From Chloroflexota bacterium (GTDB lineage: Bacteria > Chloroflexota > Anaerolineae > UBA4142), in NCBI GenBank assembly GCA_016215025.1, contig JACRMI010000164.1, forward strand, positions 176,410 through 240,409: DNA of 64,000 nt, written 5' to 3'. A program made the position numbers and the translations under genes. Below the pieces are notes generated by a model. It was not told where the DNA came from, did not search any database, and worked only from the letters and a program-made list of their open reading frames with translations. Below, one piece after another: positions 32,685 through 42,076 of the stretch (position 1 is the stretch's first letter; each line of letters begins with the position of its first letter).

Positions 32685-33689
32685 TTAGTCTCGTGCTGAA
32701 TACCAGTCCAACACGCGTAAGGCGCGGAGTGTGTTCCACCGGCTCAACTTGCCCTCACCCTCGTCGATCTCGACTGGCATTTGGCCGGGGTACCGCGTCT
32801 CGAGTAGCCACCGTCCGTCGCCGGCGCGCTTGGACTCGACTAGGCCAATCGCCTCGGCTACGCGCTCGTCGGGCGCAACGCCGGCGCGGCGCAGGTATTC
32901 GAGTCCGCGCAGCACATCGTAGTGCCACCAAGTCGGGAAGGCGAAGCGCGTCCACACGGTGTCGCCCTTGCGATCTCGCTCGATCACCTCGCCGGTTGAC
33001 AACCTCCGGAACATGCGGCGCTCGAGGAGGTACTCTTGTCCGCGGAGGCGGGATTCCGTCACCTCGGCGCGATTCCCGCCGGCGAGTTCGTATGCGAGCA
33101 GGGCTTCCAGCACGCAGATCGTAGTGTTGAACGATGACCGCGTCGAGCCGTTCTCAGCCTCGCAATTCCAGCCGCCATCGGGCAGTTGCTCGCGGAGCAG
33201 GCGGTCGACGATCCGTTGGACGTCCTGGCCAAAGTACGCGCCGACCGCGCCCACCTGCCCGTTGATGCACGGCTCGACCTCGCCCGCGAAGAAGGGATTG
33301 CCGACAAATTCCAATCCTCGCCACGTACCGTCCCAGTCCCATCCCTGCCACCTCACGCGGTCACGGACCCGGCTCACCGCGCGGCGCGCCTCGTCGCTCG
33401 CGGGATCGAGACCCAGGTCTCGCAACAGCATCAGAACGTGCATGGTAGAGTCCCACCCACGGTTCCACGCCGCGCCAGCCCATGATCCATCGCTCTCCTG
33501 GAGAGCGAGCAGCCGAGCGCCCCATCCCTCCGTCGCGATCTTCGTGCGCTCGGCCGCGACCTCCTCCGCGGGCGCACCGATCAGGTCTTGCATCACCTGC
33601 CAGCGGATTGAAGGGTCAGAATCAAGCAGCCACTGTATGACCGAGCTGTTGAGCTTCGGGGCTTGACGTTTGGGTGAATTGGTCGCCAT
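32685..33689 (-). CDS. Alpha/alpha-toroid (terpenoid-cyclase-like fold) protein
   Basis: 334 residues with prenyltransferase/squalene-oxidase-like repeats: LALQESDGSWAGAAWNRGW, LLREQLPDGGWNCEAENGST and KRAGDGRWLLETRYPG, each with the Q..DG.W pattern, between helix pairs such as TTICVLEALLAYELAGG. The DxDD of real squalene-hopene cyclases is not seen, so the toroid may act as a binding scaffold or lyase. The gene is markedly more GC-rich (many CTC/GCG codons) than its neighbours and is convergent with the ABC exporter, consistent with transfer. Function unknown. Confidence 0.72.
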   Translation of the reverse strand: MATNSPKRQAPKLNSSVIQWLLDSDPSIRWQVMQDLIGAPAEEVAAERTKIATEGWGARLLALQESDGSWAGAAWNRGWDSTMHVLMLLRDLGLDPASDEARRAVSRVRDRVRWQGWDWDGTWRGLEFVGNPFFAGEVEPCINGQVGAVGAYFGQDVQRIVDRLLREQLPDGGWNCEAENGSTRSSFNTTICVLEALLAYELAGGNRAEVTESRLRGQEYLLERRMFRRLSTGEVIERDRKGDTVWTRFAFPTWWHYDVLRGLEYLRRAGVAPDERVAEAIGLVESKRAGDGRWLLETRYPGQMPVEIDEGEGKLSRWNTLRALRVLDWYSARD

Positions 33690-33793
33690 CTATTAATGCT
33701 CCTTACTTTGGTTAAAAGATGTCGTTGATAGACTAGCGGTTTGTGTTATACTCCACCCAGTCACTAATTGCGATTTTGGATCTACCTCATCTA

Positions 33794-33860
33794 TCATGCT
33801 GAGCGAAGTGAAGCATCTCTATTCCGCGAGGTTGAGACTCTTCGCTCCGCTCAGAGTGAC
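33794..33860. repeat. Dispersed palindromic element, copy R3
   Basis: CATGCTGAGCGAAG at the left and CGCTCAGAGTGAC at the right, with CATCTC/GAGACTC inner modules. It occupies most of the gap between 33690 and 33926, which otherwise holds only a weak plus-strand promoter-like pair (TTGATA at 33725, TATACT at 33747). Confidence 0.8.
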
Positions 33861-33926
33861 ATTTCAAACAGCGCAGTTTGTTCCCGTGCTCAGTATAGCT
33901 GGCTTTTGCCGGATTTGGCACGCGGC

Positions 33927-34301
33927 TCACTCAAGTATTTTCCAGAAAGAATCCTTGCGGATGATCTTTCCCTGAGCGAACTCAAGGAGGTCAACCCCTC
34001 GCACTTGGATGCGTTGCCCTGAGGTAGATGTGCCTGTAAGTGTCCACTCCGAGACGCCGAAATCACCACATATCCAGTGCCGATCGTCCCCATAATGCAC
34101 ATCCGGTATCCCTTCAAATCGTTTTGCTAACCCTGCCCGAACCTCCTCCTTCCCGACATAGCGATCGCCACGCGGCTTGGCACCGCGGGGCATGTAGAAG
34201 ACACAATCATCTGCAAAATAATCCATGATGGAATCTAGGTCGTGAAGGTTGAACGCTTCCAGGAATCCCTTCAACAATTCAATGGTCACTTGCTCGGACA
34301 T
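33927..34301 (-). CDS. SnoaL-like (NTF2-superfamily) protein
   Basis: 124 residues: LLKGFLEAFNLHDLDSIMDY, FADDCVFYMPRGAKPRGDRY, VHYGDDRHWICGDFGVSEWT and VRGVDLLEFAQGKIIRKDSF. This is the cone-shaped SnoaL/ketosteroid-isomerase fold, with the typical DLLEF..GKI ending. Such proteins are polyketide cyclases, isomerases or uncharacterised. ATG 34301 follows GGAGGTACC; the longer frame upstream overlaps the next gene and is not coding-like. No pathway partner nearby. Confidence 0.85.
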   Translation of the reverse strand: MSEQVTIELLKGFLEAFNLHDLDSIMDYFADDCVFYMPRGAKPRGDRYVGKEEVRAGLAKRFEGIPDVHYGDDRHWICGDFGVSEWTLTGTSTSGQRIQVRGVDLLEFAQGKIIRKDSFWKILE

Positions 34302-34360
34302 TGGTACCTCCATGGTGTTACTTTGAAAAAGACGGAGCCAGCTAACTAGTGCTTGGAAGG

Positions 34361-36397
34361 TTACGCGTCGAGTTGTTGCGCGAGCGCAGTTGGTTCCGTC
34401 ACCGGCAGTTTGCACGCAAAATTTTGACAGACGTATGCCGTCGCTTTGCTGTCCCGTTGTGTTCGATTTTCCAGCAGGGGAATAGGCGAATGTCCATCCG
34501 CTGGATGAAGAGCAACCACCTGATTTGGTCGATATGTCCCCCACACAACTTTGAGCAACTCGCGCGCGGTGTCAGGCGTTCCGATGATGGCGATCTCTTT
34601 CGGATGACCGAGCGCGAAATCCAGTGCGGACAACCACTGCGTGAAACCGAGGGGCGCTTGAGGTAAAACGACTTGAATGTTTTTGAGCGCATGTTCTGCC
34701 GCATCTCCATATCGATTGTCGCCTGTGAAAGCGTTCAGTTTGAGCAACACCGTGACTGCCATTGCATTGCCTGAGGGTACAGCATTGTCCTGCAAATCTT
34801 TTGGACGTGTCACCAACGTTTCGTGATCGTCACTCGTATCGAAGAATCCGCCGCGCGGATCGGCAAAGTGTGCAAGCATTGCGTTGGCGAGTTCACGCGC
34901 TGCGACAAACCAACGCGCATCAAAAGTCGTTTCGTAAAGAGCAAGCAAACCCTCGGAAAGATTTGCATAATCTTCGAGATAGCCGTTCAAGCGCGCATCG
35001 CCTTGCTTCCAGGAACGATGCAAACGATTTTCCTCCGTGATCATGCCGGTCAGAAGAAAATTGGCGTTACGTTCCGCAATCGCTCGATAATCGTCACGCT
35101 GCAAAACGCGCGCGGCTTCCGCGAACGCCGCCAGCATTAAACCATTCCACGCCGTCAGCACCTTTTCGTCACGCGCCGGCTTGACGCGCTGCTCGCGCAC
35201 GGCGAATAATTTTTGTCGCGCCGCCTTCAAGCGTTGTTCGATTTCGTTCTCCACGACATAATGCATCGCTGCAACGACATCGAGGTCACGTGTGACATGC
35301 AAAATATTTTTGCCTTCAAAGTTGCCTTGTGGCGTAACACCGTATCGATCAATGAAGATCGGCGTGTCGTCGCCCAACACCGCGCGAATTTCCTCAATCG
35401 ACCAGACGTAGAACTTGCCTTCGTGTCCTTCCGAATCGGCGTCCTGGGTCGAGTAGAAGCCACCGCGCGGATCGGTCATCTCACGTGCAACGTAATCGAG
35501 TGTCTCTTGTACGATACGGCGATAAAAATCGTTACGCGTGATTTGCCACGCGTGGAGATAGACGCGCGTAAGTTGGGCGTTATCATAGAGCATTTTCTCA
35601 AAGTGGGGGATTAACCAAATTTCGTCCGTGGCATAGCGATGAAAACCACCGCCGAGTTGGTCATACATTCCCCCGCGCGCCATCGCGTCGAGCGTTTTGG
35701 TGATCGTCTTGAGCAAGAGTTCGTTGTGCGTCGCGACGTATCGACGAATTAGAAATTCAATCGTCATGGGTTGCGGGAACTTGGGCGCACGCCCCCAGCC
35801 GCCGTAGGTCCAGTCGAATGATTGCTGAATACCTTGTGTCGCTTGATCGAGCGTCGGCGTTTGTAGCGGCGCATCCTGGGATGAAAGCGACTCGCTTTGA
35901 CGAATCGCATCGAGGACACGCTCGCCGCCCGCCAACAGTTCCTCGCGGCGACGCGGAGCGTTCCAGGCGGTGATGATCGCACGCAATAAATCGGAAAAGG
36001 CGGGCATACCGTAACGAGCAGTCTTGGGAAAATAGGTGCCCCCATAAAATGGCACACCCTCAGGCGAGAGGAACATGCTCATGGGCCAGCCGCCTTGTCC
36101 CGTCATCGCGACGACGGCATTCATATAAATCGAATCAAGGTCGGGGCGCTCCTCGCGATCAATTTTGATCGGCACGAAATTTGCGTTCAGGATTTTGGCG
36201 GTCTCGTCGTCCTCAAAGGACTCACCCCGCATTACATGACACCAATGGCAAGCCGAGTAACCACAACTTAGAAAAATCGGCTTGTCTTCTGCTTTCGCTT
36301 TTTGCAACGCTTCCACGCCCCAGGGATACCAATCGACCGGGTTATGCGCGTGTTGCAACAGATATGGACTTGTTTCGTTAATTAAACGATTTGGCAT
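34361..36397 (-). CDS. YyaL/SSP411-like protein with thioredoxin-like N terminus
   Basis: 678 residues, the usual length. The N-terminal ~170 residues are the DUF255/Thioredox_DsbH domain: NETSPYLLQHAHNPVDWYPW, FLSCGYSACHWCHVMRGESF (Cys pairs) and DREERPDLDSIYMNAV. The rest is an alpha/alpha barrel related to N-acylglucosamine epimerases: GGFHRYATDEIWLIPHFEKM and TSDDHETLVTRPKDLQDNAV. The biochemical role of this widespread family is not settled. No signal peptide, so cytosolic. It ends 60 bp upstream of the SnoaL-like start. Confidence 0.92.
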   Translation of the reverse strand: MPNRLINETSPYLLQHAHNPVDWYPWGVEALQKAKAEDKPIFLSCGYSACHWCHVMRGESFEDDETAKILNANFVPIKIDREERPDLDSIYMNAVVAMTGQGGWPMSMFLSPEGVPFYGGTYFPKTARYGMPAFSDLLRAIITAWNAPRRREELLAGGERVLDAIRQSESLSSQDAPLQTPTLDQATQGIQQSFDWTYGGWGRAPKFPQPMTIEFLIRRYVATHNELLLKTITKTLDAMARGGMYDQLGGGFHRYATDEIWLIPHFEKMLYDNAQLTRVYLHAWQITRNDFYRRIVQETLDYVAREMTDPRGGFYSTQDADSEGHEGKFYVWSIEEIRAVLGDDTPIFIDRYGVTPQGNFEGKNILHVTRDLDVVAAMHYVVENEIEQRLKAARQKLFAVREQRVKPARDEKVLTAWNGLMLAAFAEAARVLQRDDYRAIAERNANFLLTGMITEENRLHRSWKQGDARLNGYLEDYANLSEGLLALYETTFDARWFVAARELANAMLAHFADPRGGFFDTSDDHETLVTRPKDLQDNAVPSGNAMAVTVLLKLNAFTGDNRYGDAAEHALKNIQVVLPQAPLGFTQWLSALDFALGHPKEIAIIGTPDTARELLKVVWGTYRPNQVVALHPADGHSPIPLLENRTQRDSKATAYVCQNFACKLPVTEPTALAQQLDA

Positions 36398-36413
36398 TCG
36401 ATCAATTACCTTC

Positions 36414-36519
36414 TAGGAGTTTGTCGGAGAAACCCGTTTTCTCGACAGTTTCGAGGTCGTTCTTTGACATTCCAACCAGAAAACGGGTTTCTGATTCTCC
36501 TCTCCGACAAACTCCTAGT
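36414..36519. repeat. Nested 106-bp palindrome
   Basis: Outer arms CTAGGAGTTTGTCGGAGA (36414-36431) and its exact complement (36502-36519); inner arms AAACCCGTTTTCT and AGAAAACGGGTTT. The inner module is shared with the hairpin at 22456. It lies in the gap 36398-36630, which has no gene. Confidence 0.8.
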
Positions 36520-36630
36520 CGGATTATTTTGTCTTCAAGGAGTGTATGCTTAATCGGTTTACGATTGTAACACAAGTTGACCTCCCCTGAAAGGGTAGTG
36601 GAACCTGGTTGATTCCCTAATACGCCGGCG

Positions 36631-36668
36631 AAAAAAAACTCCCGATCCATTCGACAGATCGGGAGTTT
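36631..36668 (-). terminator. Terminator of the formate dehydrogenase operon
   Basis: On the minus strand AAACTCCCGATC (36657-36668 complement) pairs with GATCGGGAGTTT across 9 nt and is followed by an eight-T run. It sits 16 bp after the NrfD-type gene. Confidence 0.9.
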
Positions 36669-36684
36669 GACGCAAGACCCGCGT

Positions 36685-37875
36685 CTATTCTGCTGGCGAA
36701 AGACTGATCCTCGTCGCAGCCTCCGCAGCATGCCCATTTGCCAGCGTGTCTTCGAACAATGGAAAATAGCGACCGATCAACGTATAAATCACCACCATCG
36801 CCGAGAGCACGCCAAACTGAATGGCGATTTCCATCCAGTGCGGAAAATACGCAAACCCGGCTACCGGCTTGAGCGCAAACCACGCGGCATCGAATCGATT
36901 GAGAAAAATGCCAAACAGCACCAACACTGCGCCGATAAGCGTCCACACGCGATTGTGGCGCACCGCTTTGGACATGAACAAGATGATGGGGATACCGCAG
37001 CCGATCACCAACTCCGTCCAGAACAACACGCTGTATATTCCACTGGTGAACAACAAACCGAACTCTTCGGCAATGACGAGTTCGCCCAGTTTCATAATCC
37101 CATAGAATCCCAGGACCCAGGGCAAGAACCAGCCGAAACTGCCCACTACTTTTTGCGGTAGACTGCGCTTGAATACCCAGAAACTGACCGATGCGCCGCC
37201 GACGATCATCGCCAGCCCGGCCGCAATCGACGACACGAAAAAGAAAAATGGAATCAACGGCGTATACCATAGGGGATGCAGCCGTTCCGACATGACGATA
37301 AACAATGAACCGAGCGACGATTGGTGCAATGTCGACAGCGTCGTGCCGATGATGACGAGCGGCACGGTGATCTTCTTTATCCCGGCGAGCATGCGCTGCC
37401 AACCCAAGCGCTGGAAAAACACCGGGCTAAACTCGGAAATCAACACGGTGGTGTACAATAGAATGCACCACGAGACTTCGAACAATGCCGAGTTGATGTT
37501 CGGAAAGATCATAAAGTGATAAAAGCGGTCCCAGCGACCCAAGTCCATCACGAGAATGATCAACACCGAGACGTAGCCCAGCAGACCGGTCAACACCGTT
37601 GGACGAGTGGCGGCGTGAAACTCGTGCATTTGAAAAACATAAACGAGCGTTGCCAGCGTGAACGCACCGCCGGAAAATGCCACCACGAACAAATCGAATC
37701 CGATCCACAAACCCCAGGGATAGCCATGATTCAAATTCGTCGTGGTGCCGAGGCCAACGACGAGCCGGTAAACCGCTATTCCCAAGCCAAACGCCGTCAG
37801 CCCCATCACCGCATACAACCAAAGAGGCAGACTTTTCAATTCACCTATAAACGTGCGCGCGATTTTTTGTGGCAT
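36685..37875 (-). CDS. NrfD/HybB-type membrane subunit of formate dehydrogenase
   Basis: 396 residues with about ten hydrophobic helices, including NHGYPWGLWIGFDLFVVAFS, SWCILLYTTVLISEFSPVFF, LIPFFFFVSSIAAGLAMIVG and GWFLPWVLGFYGIMKLGELV. It belongs to the NrfD/PsrC/HybB family, which exchanges electrons with menaquinone and carries no haem or FeS cofactor of its own. It replaces the cytochrome b subunit (FdnI) used by the E. coli enzyme. The gene starts 2 bp after the FeS-subunit gene, and the operon ends just behind it. Confidence 0.9.
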   Translation of the reverse strand: MPQKIARTFIGELKSLPLWLYAVMGLTAFGLGIAVYRLVVGLGTTTNLNHGYPWGLWIGFDLFVVAFSGGAFTLATLVYVFQMHEFHAATRPTVLTGLLGYVSVLIILVMDLGRWDRFYHFMIFPNINSALFEVSWCILLYTTVLISEFSPVFFQRLGWQRMLAGIKKITVPLVIIGTTLSTLHQSSLGSLFIVMSERLHPLWYTPLIPFFFFVSSIAAGLAMIVGGASVSFWVFKRSLPQKVVGSFGWFLPWVLGFYGIMKLGELVIAEEFGLLFTSGIYSVLFWTELVIGCGIPIILFMSKAVRHNRVWTLIGAVLVLFGIFLNRFDAAWFALKPVAGFAYFPHWMEIAIQFGVLSAMVVIYTLIGRYFPLFEDTLANGHAAEAATRISLSPAE

Positions 37876-37877
37876 GG

Positions 37878-38684
37878 TTAGTTCTCTCCTTGATGGTCGC
37901 CATTCTCGGCGAGGATACGTTCTTGAATCCGAATACGCCGCTTGACCATCCAGTAGATGCCCGATAGCGCCAGCCCCATGCCGAGCGCAATCGTTGGAGT
38001 CGCGTGTAATAGCTTGTCGTTCAAATACACCGGCGTCTCCTTGGGTAGTTTCGGAAAGCCGAGTTGCTCAAAGGGAACGACCGATAGATACAGCCACGTC
38101 GTTCCGCCTACTTCGTCTTCGCCATAGATGTGTTTGACGTACGGGCTATTCTTGGCATACACCCGCTCGCGCGCGATCGTCAACAGTTCTTCGCGTTGCC
38201 CGAATTGAATCGCACCGGCGGGACAGGTTTTCGCGCAGGCGGGTTTCAGCCCGGCATCCAGGCGGTCGGCGCACAGTTCGCATTTTCCGATGAGCGAGAA
38301 GGGCTTGTCCCACTGGAAAGTTGGCACGCCGAACGGACACGCATACATGCAATAGCGACAGCCAATGCATTTGCTCTCGTCGTAGACGATGGGACCATCG
38401 GGGCGTTTTTGCAATGCGCCGACGGTGCAAGCGGTGGCACACCCAGGATGCTCACAATGCATACATTGCCGTTTGACAAATACGAACGACAACTTGTCTT
38501 TGGTTTCGACTTCGCGGAATTCCACGAGGGTCAGAGTCTTGGAAGAAAGGCGGGCGGGGTTCTGATACGAGCCGGTATTGCGCGTGACCTCTGCGGGCAT
38601 GTCGTTCCACTGTTTGCACGCAACCTGACACCCGCGACAGCCGATACATTTTCGCAAGTCAACTAACATTCCGTATTGATTCAT
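37878..38684 (-). CDS. Formate dehydrogenase iron-sulfur subunit (four [4Fe-4S])
   Basis: 268 residues. Four cysteine clusters: CIGCRGCQVACK, CMHCEHPGCATAC, CIGCRYCMYACPFG and CELCADRL with CAKTCPAGA. A C-terminal helix (TPTIALGMGLALSGIYWMVK) anchors the protein, as in FdnH. There is no Tat signal, so export rides on the catalytic subunit. It passes electrons from the molybdopterin subunit to the NrfD-type quinone protein. The gene follows fdhA after a 93-bp repeat-filled gap. Confidence 0.95.
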   Translation of the reverse strand: MNQYGMLVDLRKCIGCRGCQVACKQWNDMPAEVTRNTGSYQNPARLSSKTLTLVEFREVETKDKLSFVFVKRQCMHCEHPGCATACTVGALQKRPDGPIVYDESKCIGCRYCMYACPFGVPTFQWDKPFSLIGKCELCADRLDAGLKPACAKTCPAGAIQFGQREELLTIARERVYAKNSPYVKHIYGEDEVGGTTWLYLSVVPFEQLGFPKLPKETPVYLNDKLLHATPTIALGMGLALSGIYWMVKRRIRIQERILAENGDHQGEN

Positions 38685-38699
38685 ACATCACCTTTGCCA

Positions 38700-38763
38700 A
38701 GTGCAATCGTGCGTTAGTTCGATAGTGCGTTAGTTGTATGTTCGACTAACGCACGATTGCACT
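38700..38763. repeat. Inverted repeat between fdhA and fdhB
   Basis: AGTGCAATCGTGCGTTAGT (38700-38718) and its exact complement (38745-38763). Its TAGTGCG-type units are like those around the GNAT gene at 19141. Lying inside the operon, it could alter the ratio of the two subunits. Confidence 0.75.
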
Positions 38764-38777
38764 ATTGCACTAACGCA

Positions 38778-41700
38778 CTAGATTTTCTTCACGTCAACGA
38801 GAAACGCCTTGTATTCTGGGATCATCGTATTGCCGTCGCTGATGTGATGGGTGAGGTCATTGACGCAATCGCCCTTTGCTAGTCCTTCCCAGCCCCAATG
38901 CCAAGGGATTCGAACCATATGTACTTGTTTGCCGTCTATCATCAGCGGTTTCATGCGCGGCGTGACAATGGCGACGGCGCGAATTTCGCCGCGCGCCGAA
39001 ACGATCTTGGCGCTCTCCCCATTTTGGATGCCGCGTTCCTGCGCCAACTCGGTCCCGATCATCACGAACAAATCCGGCTGAATCTCGCTGAGCCAGGGGA
39101 GCGTGCGCGACATCGCCCCGGCTTGCCAATGTTCGCCGAGCCGGAAGGTCGTGCAGATCACCGGAAATTTTTCATACACGCCAATCTTGTCGCCGATGGC
39201 TTGGTCTTGATTGGTCGTCCAGCGTTTCACCACCGGATTGCATTGCCAGGTGGACAATGCATTCTTGGTCGGCGATTCAATCGGTTCGTAATGTTCCGGT
39301 AACGGTCCTTCGTTCAGACCGGTGGGCGCAAAGAGCCAACCCTTGCCATCGGCTTTCATGATGAACGGGTCGGTCCCCGATTGCGCCGCGAGTCCAACCC
39401 CGCCTACAACGGCTTTGGCATCTGGGGCTTTGGTTGCTGGAAAATCGGGCACATCGTATCCGACCCAGGATTTTTTATCGGCATCCCACCAAATCAATTT
39501 TTTGTTTTCTGCCCAGGGCTTGCCGTCCGGTCGCGCGGAGGCGCGATTGTAAAGAATGTGTCGATTCGCGGGCCAGGTGTATGCCCAGTAAGGGTACATT
39601 CCCAGGTTGCCGGGATCCTTTTGTCCGCGCCGCTGCGCTGCCGGTCGCAAATTCCCTTCGCCATCGTCGGCGGGCGAAAAATAACCGGCATAGAGCCAGT
39701 TGCCGCAGGCAATCGAATCGAAATTCGCGGCGGACGCGATGGTGGCGAAGGCCGGTAAGAGCGCGCCCTTTTCCAAAATCACTTTGCCCGTCGCATCCTT
39801 TACCTCGTCGAGTGCATAGCCGTTGATTTCCTGCGCGACCAGTTCCGGCTTGGGGTTGTTCGCATCGCCATAGTTCCACACCAAATCGAGAATCGGACGA
39901 TCTTTGGAGTCGCTCGAATCGCGGTAGAGTGTCTTCAGTTCTTGCGTAATCCGCGTGAGAATCCACATGTCCGTCTTGGCTTCATCGGGACCGTGAGCGA
40001 CCGTCGGACGCCACTGAATGCGGCGACCACTCGTCACAATCGAGCCGGTTTTTTCCATCGCATCGAGCGCGGGCAGAACGAACACTTCGGTGTTGATCGT
40101 TTTCGGATCGATGCCCGGTGCGCGCCAGAAACTGGTGGTCTCGGTTTGCATCAAATCCATCACGACGAGCCAATCGAGTTTGCCGAGCGATTGGCGTTCC
40201 ATGCGCGCATTCGGACCCGACACGGCGGGATTCATGCCCATGCAGATCAACCCTTTGAGCTTGCCGGCGTTCATCGCTTGGAAGAGGGGAATCCACGAAT
40301 AGTTGCCGCTCGTTTTAGGCAAATAGTTGAAGGCGTAATCGTTCTCTTTGGTCGCAGCGTAACCGTACCACGCTTTCAAGAGATTCACGATAAAGCGAGG
40401 CGCGTTCGACCAGTACGAGGTGGTATCGAATTTTGCGGTGTAGGTTTTGAGGTCCGGGTGACGATCGGTGGGTGCGCCGAGATAGCCGGGCAAATCTTGA
40501 AAGAGCAGAGCCATATCGGTTGAACCTTGCACGTTCGATTCGCCGCGCAACGCGTTGACGCCGCCGCCTGGCACGCCAATGTTGCCGAGCAATAATTGCA
40601 GCATTGCCATCGAGCGCACGTTTTGCGTGCCAACCGTGTGCTGGGTTTGACCCATCGCGTACAAAATCGTGCCCGATTTGTCCGGCGCGCCGGTCGCGCA
40701 AAACATTTCTGCGACCGCGAGGAATTTTTCTTTGGGCGTCCCGCAGACGCGCTCGACCATTTCGGGCGTATAACGCGCGTAATGCTTTTTCAAAATCGTA
40801 AAGACACAATGGGGATCGTCGAGCGAGGCGGCTTGTTTGGGGATGCTCACTTCATTGCCCGCCGCGTCTTTCGCTTTTTCGGTTTGATATTTCCAGGTCG
40901 TGTTGTCGTACGCGTTCGTTTGCGGATTAAAACCGGAGAACAAGCCATCGAGTTCCGCGGGACCTTTGAAATCGGGGCTTACCAGCGTGAGCGCGTTGGT
41001 GTACGCCTTGACGTACTCTTCGTTGTAAAGTTTGTGCTGAATCGCATAGCCCATCAATGCGCCGAGGAAAACGATATCGGTTCCTGGGCGGATGGGGGCG
41101 TAGAGGTTGGCGGCCGCCGCGCTGCGCGTAAATGCCGGATCGACGACAATCAGTTTCGCGCCATTGGCGCACGTATCGGTGATCCAACGAAATGAGGCGG
41201 CGTGATTGCTCGCGGGATTAGCGCCAATGATGAAAATGACATCGGCGTTTTTGAGATCGACCCAATCGTTCGTCATCGCGCCACGACCAAATGAGGGAGC
41301 CAGACCGGCTACCGTGGCGCTGTGTCAGAGCCGCGCCTGATGTTCGAGATAAACAATCCCCAACGAGCGCGCGAATTTGGTCGCCAGGTAACAATCTTCG
41401 CTGTTGTTTGCCGCGCCACCCAGGAATGCCATCGCTTCCGTGCGATTGACTGTCACATTCTTGTCGCCAACCGGCACAGTTCGCACGAATGATTCGTCGC
41501 GCGTTTGTTTGATTCGCCGCGCGATTTGTTCGATGGCCCAATCCCAGGATTTTTCTTCAAACTCGGTTGCCCCCGGCGCGCGATAACGCACCTTACCCAA
41601 GCGCAAGGGGCTATTGGACAATTGATTCACGGCGATGGCTTTAGGACACAAGATGCCGCGATTAACGGGATTGTCTGGATCGCCTTCGACGTTGGTAATG

Positions 41701-41909
41701 TGTCCTTTTTCATCCGTCGCCACCAGCAAGCCGCAACCGCAGGAGCAGTAGGGGCAAATGGTATGGGCTTCGCCGATCTTTTTATGCAGAGGAATTTTGC
41801 GAATCTCGTCGGCGGCAAGCGTCGTCTCGGTGACGGCTGGCAGTAACAATCCGCCGGTGGCCAAAGCCGACGCTTGGATAAATTGTCGGCGCGTTAGATT
41901 ATGACTCAT
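38778..41909 (-). CDS. fdhA: Tat-exported formate dehydrogenase catalytic subunit, selenocysteine at UGA
   Basis: 1043 residues when the in-frame TGA at 41325-41327 is read as Sec195. N terminus: Tat signal LTRRQFIQASALATGG. Then the [4Fe-4S] site CPYCSCGCG and LCPKAIAVNQL. The active site is YLEHQARL-Sec-HSATVAGLAPSFGRGAM, the same context as E. coli FdnG (QAR-x-U-H). Molybdopterin-binding segments include IFIIGANPASNHAASF and LLLGNIGVPGGGVNALRGES; the C-terminal domain has VMIGTELAQERGIQNGESAK. It oxidises formate to CO2 on the outer face of the membrane. AAGGAGA lies ahead of ATG 41909. The frame is intact on both sides, so this is not a frameshift or a split gene. Confidence 0.96.
41295..41327 (-). 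promoter_or_regulatory. UGA and SECIS-like hairpin of fdhA
   Basis: After the UGA (41325-41327) the mRNA has AGCC (41307-41310), loop GGUCU (41302-41306), GGCU (41298-41301), extended by two more G-C pairs past one mismatch. The GGUCU apical loop is the one found in E. coli fdhF and fdnG SECIS elements and lies at the right distance. Confidence 0.8.
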
Positions 41910-41944
41910 ACGCTCTCCTTAGAACGATCAAGATAATTGGACCG

Positions 41945-41963
41945 AGCATACCTACTTTATGCT
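41945..41963 (-). promoter_or_regulatory. Dyad upstream of fdhA
   Basis: AGCATA and TATGCT with a 7-bp spacer, centred 45 bp upstream of the fdhA ATG. A possible operator for the neighbouring NarL-type regulator; no match to a known consensus is claimed. Confidence 0.35.
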
Positions 41964-42022
41964 ATCTCGCCTTTGTCGCCTATCGGTGAAAATCCGTATT
42001 CTGAGTTGCGGGATTTCTGTAG

Positions 42023-42063
42023 AAAAAAACGAGACCTCTCTAATCGGGAGGTCTCGTTTTTTT
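42023..42063. terminator. Bidirectional terminator between regulator gene and fdh promoter
   Basis: AAAAAAACGAGACCTC (42023-42038) pairs perfectly with GAGGTCTCGTTTTTTT (42048-42063), with A/T runs on both sides. It ends the kinase/regulator transcript. Confidence 0.93.
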
Positions 42064-42076
42064 CTCGCAGCTTTTG

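Noticed and set aside
33725..33752. Plus-strand promoter (TTGATA-16-TATACT)
   Set aside because: No plus-strand gene follows within several kilobases, so the match is probably chance.
41325..41327. fdhA split into two genes by a stop codon
   Set aside because: The stop is TGA at the conserved Sec position, followed by a SECIS-like hairpin, and homology is continuous in one frame.
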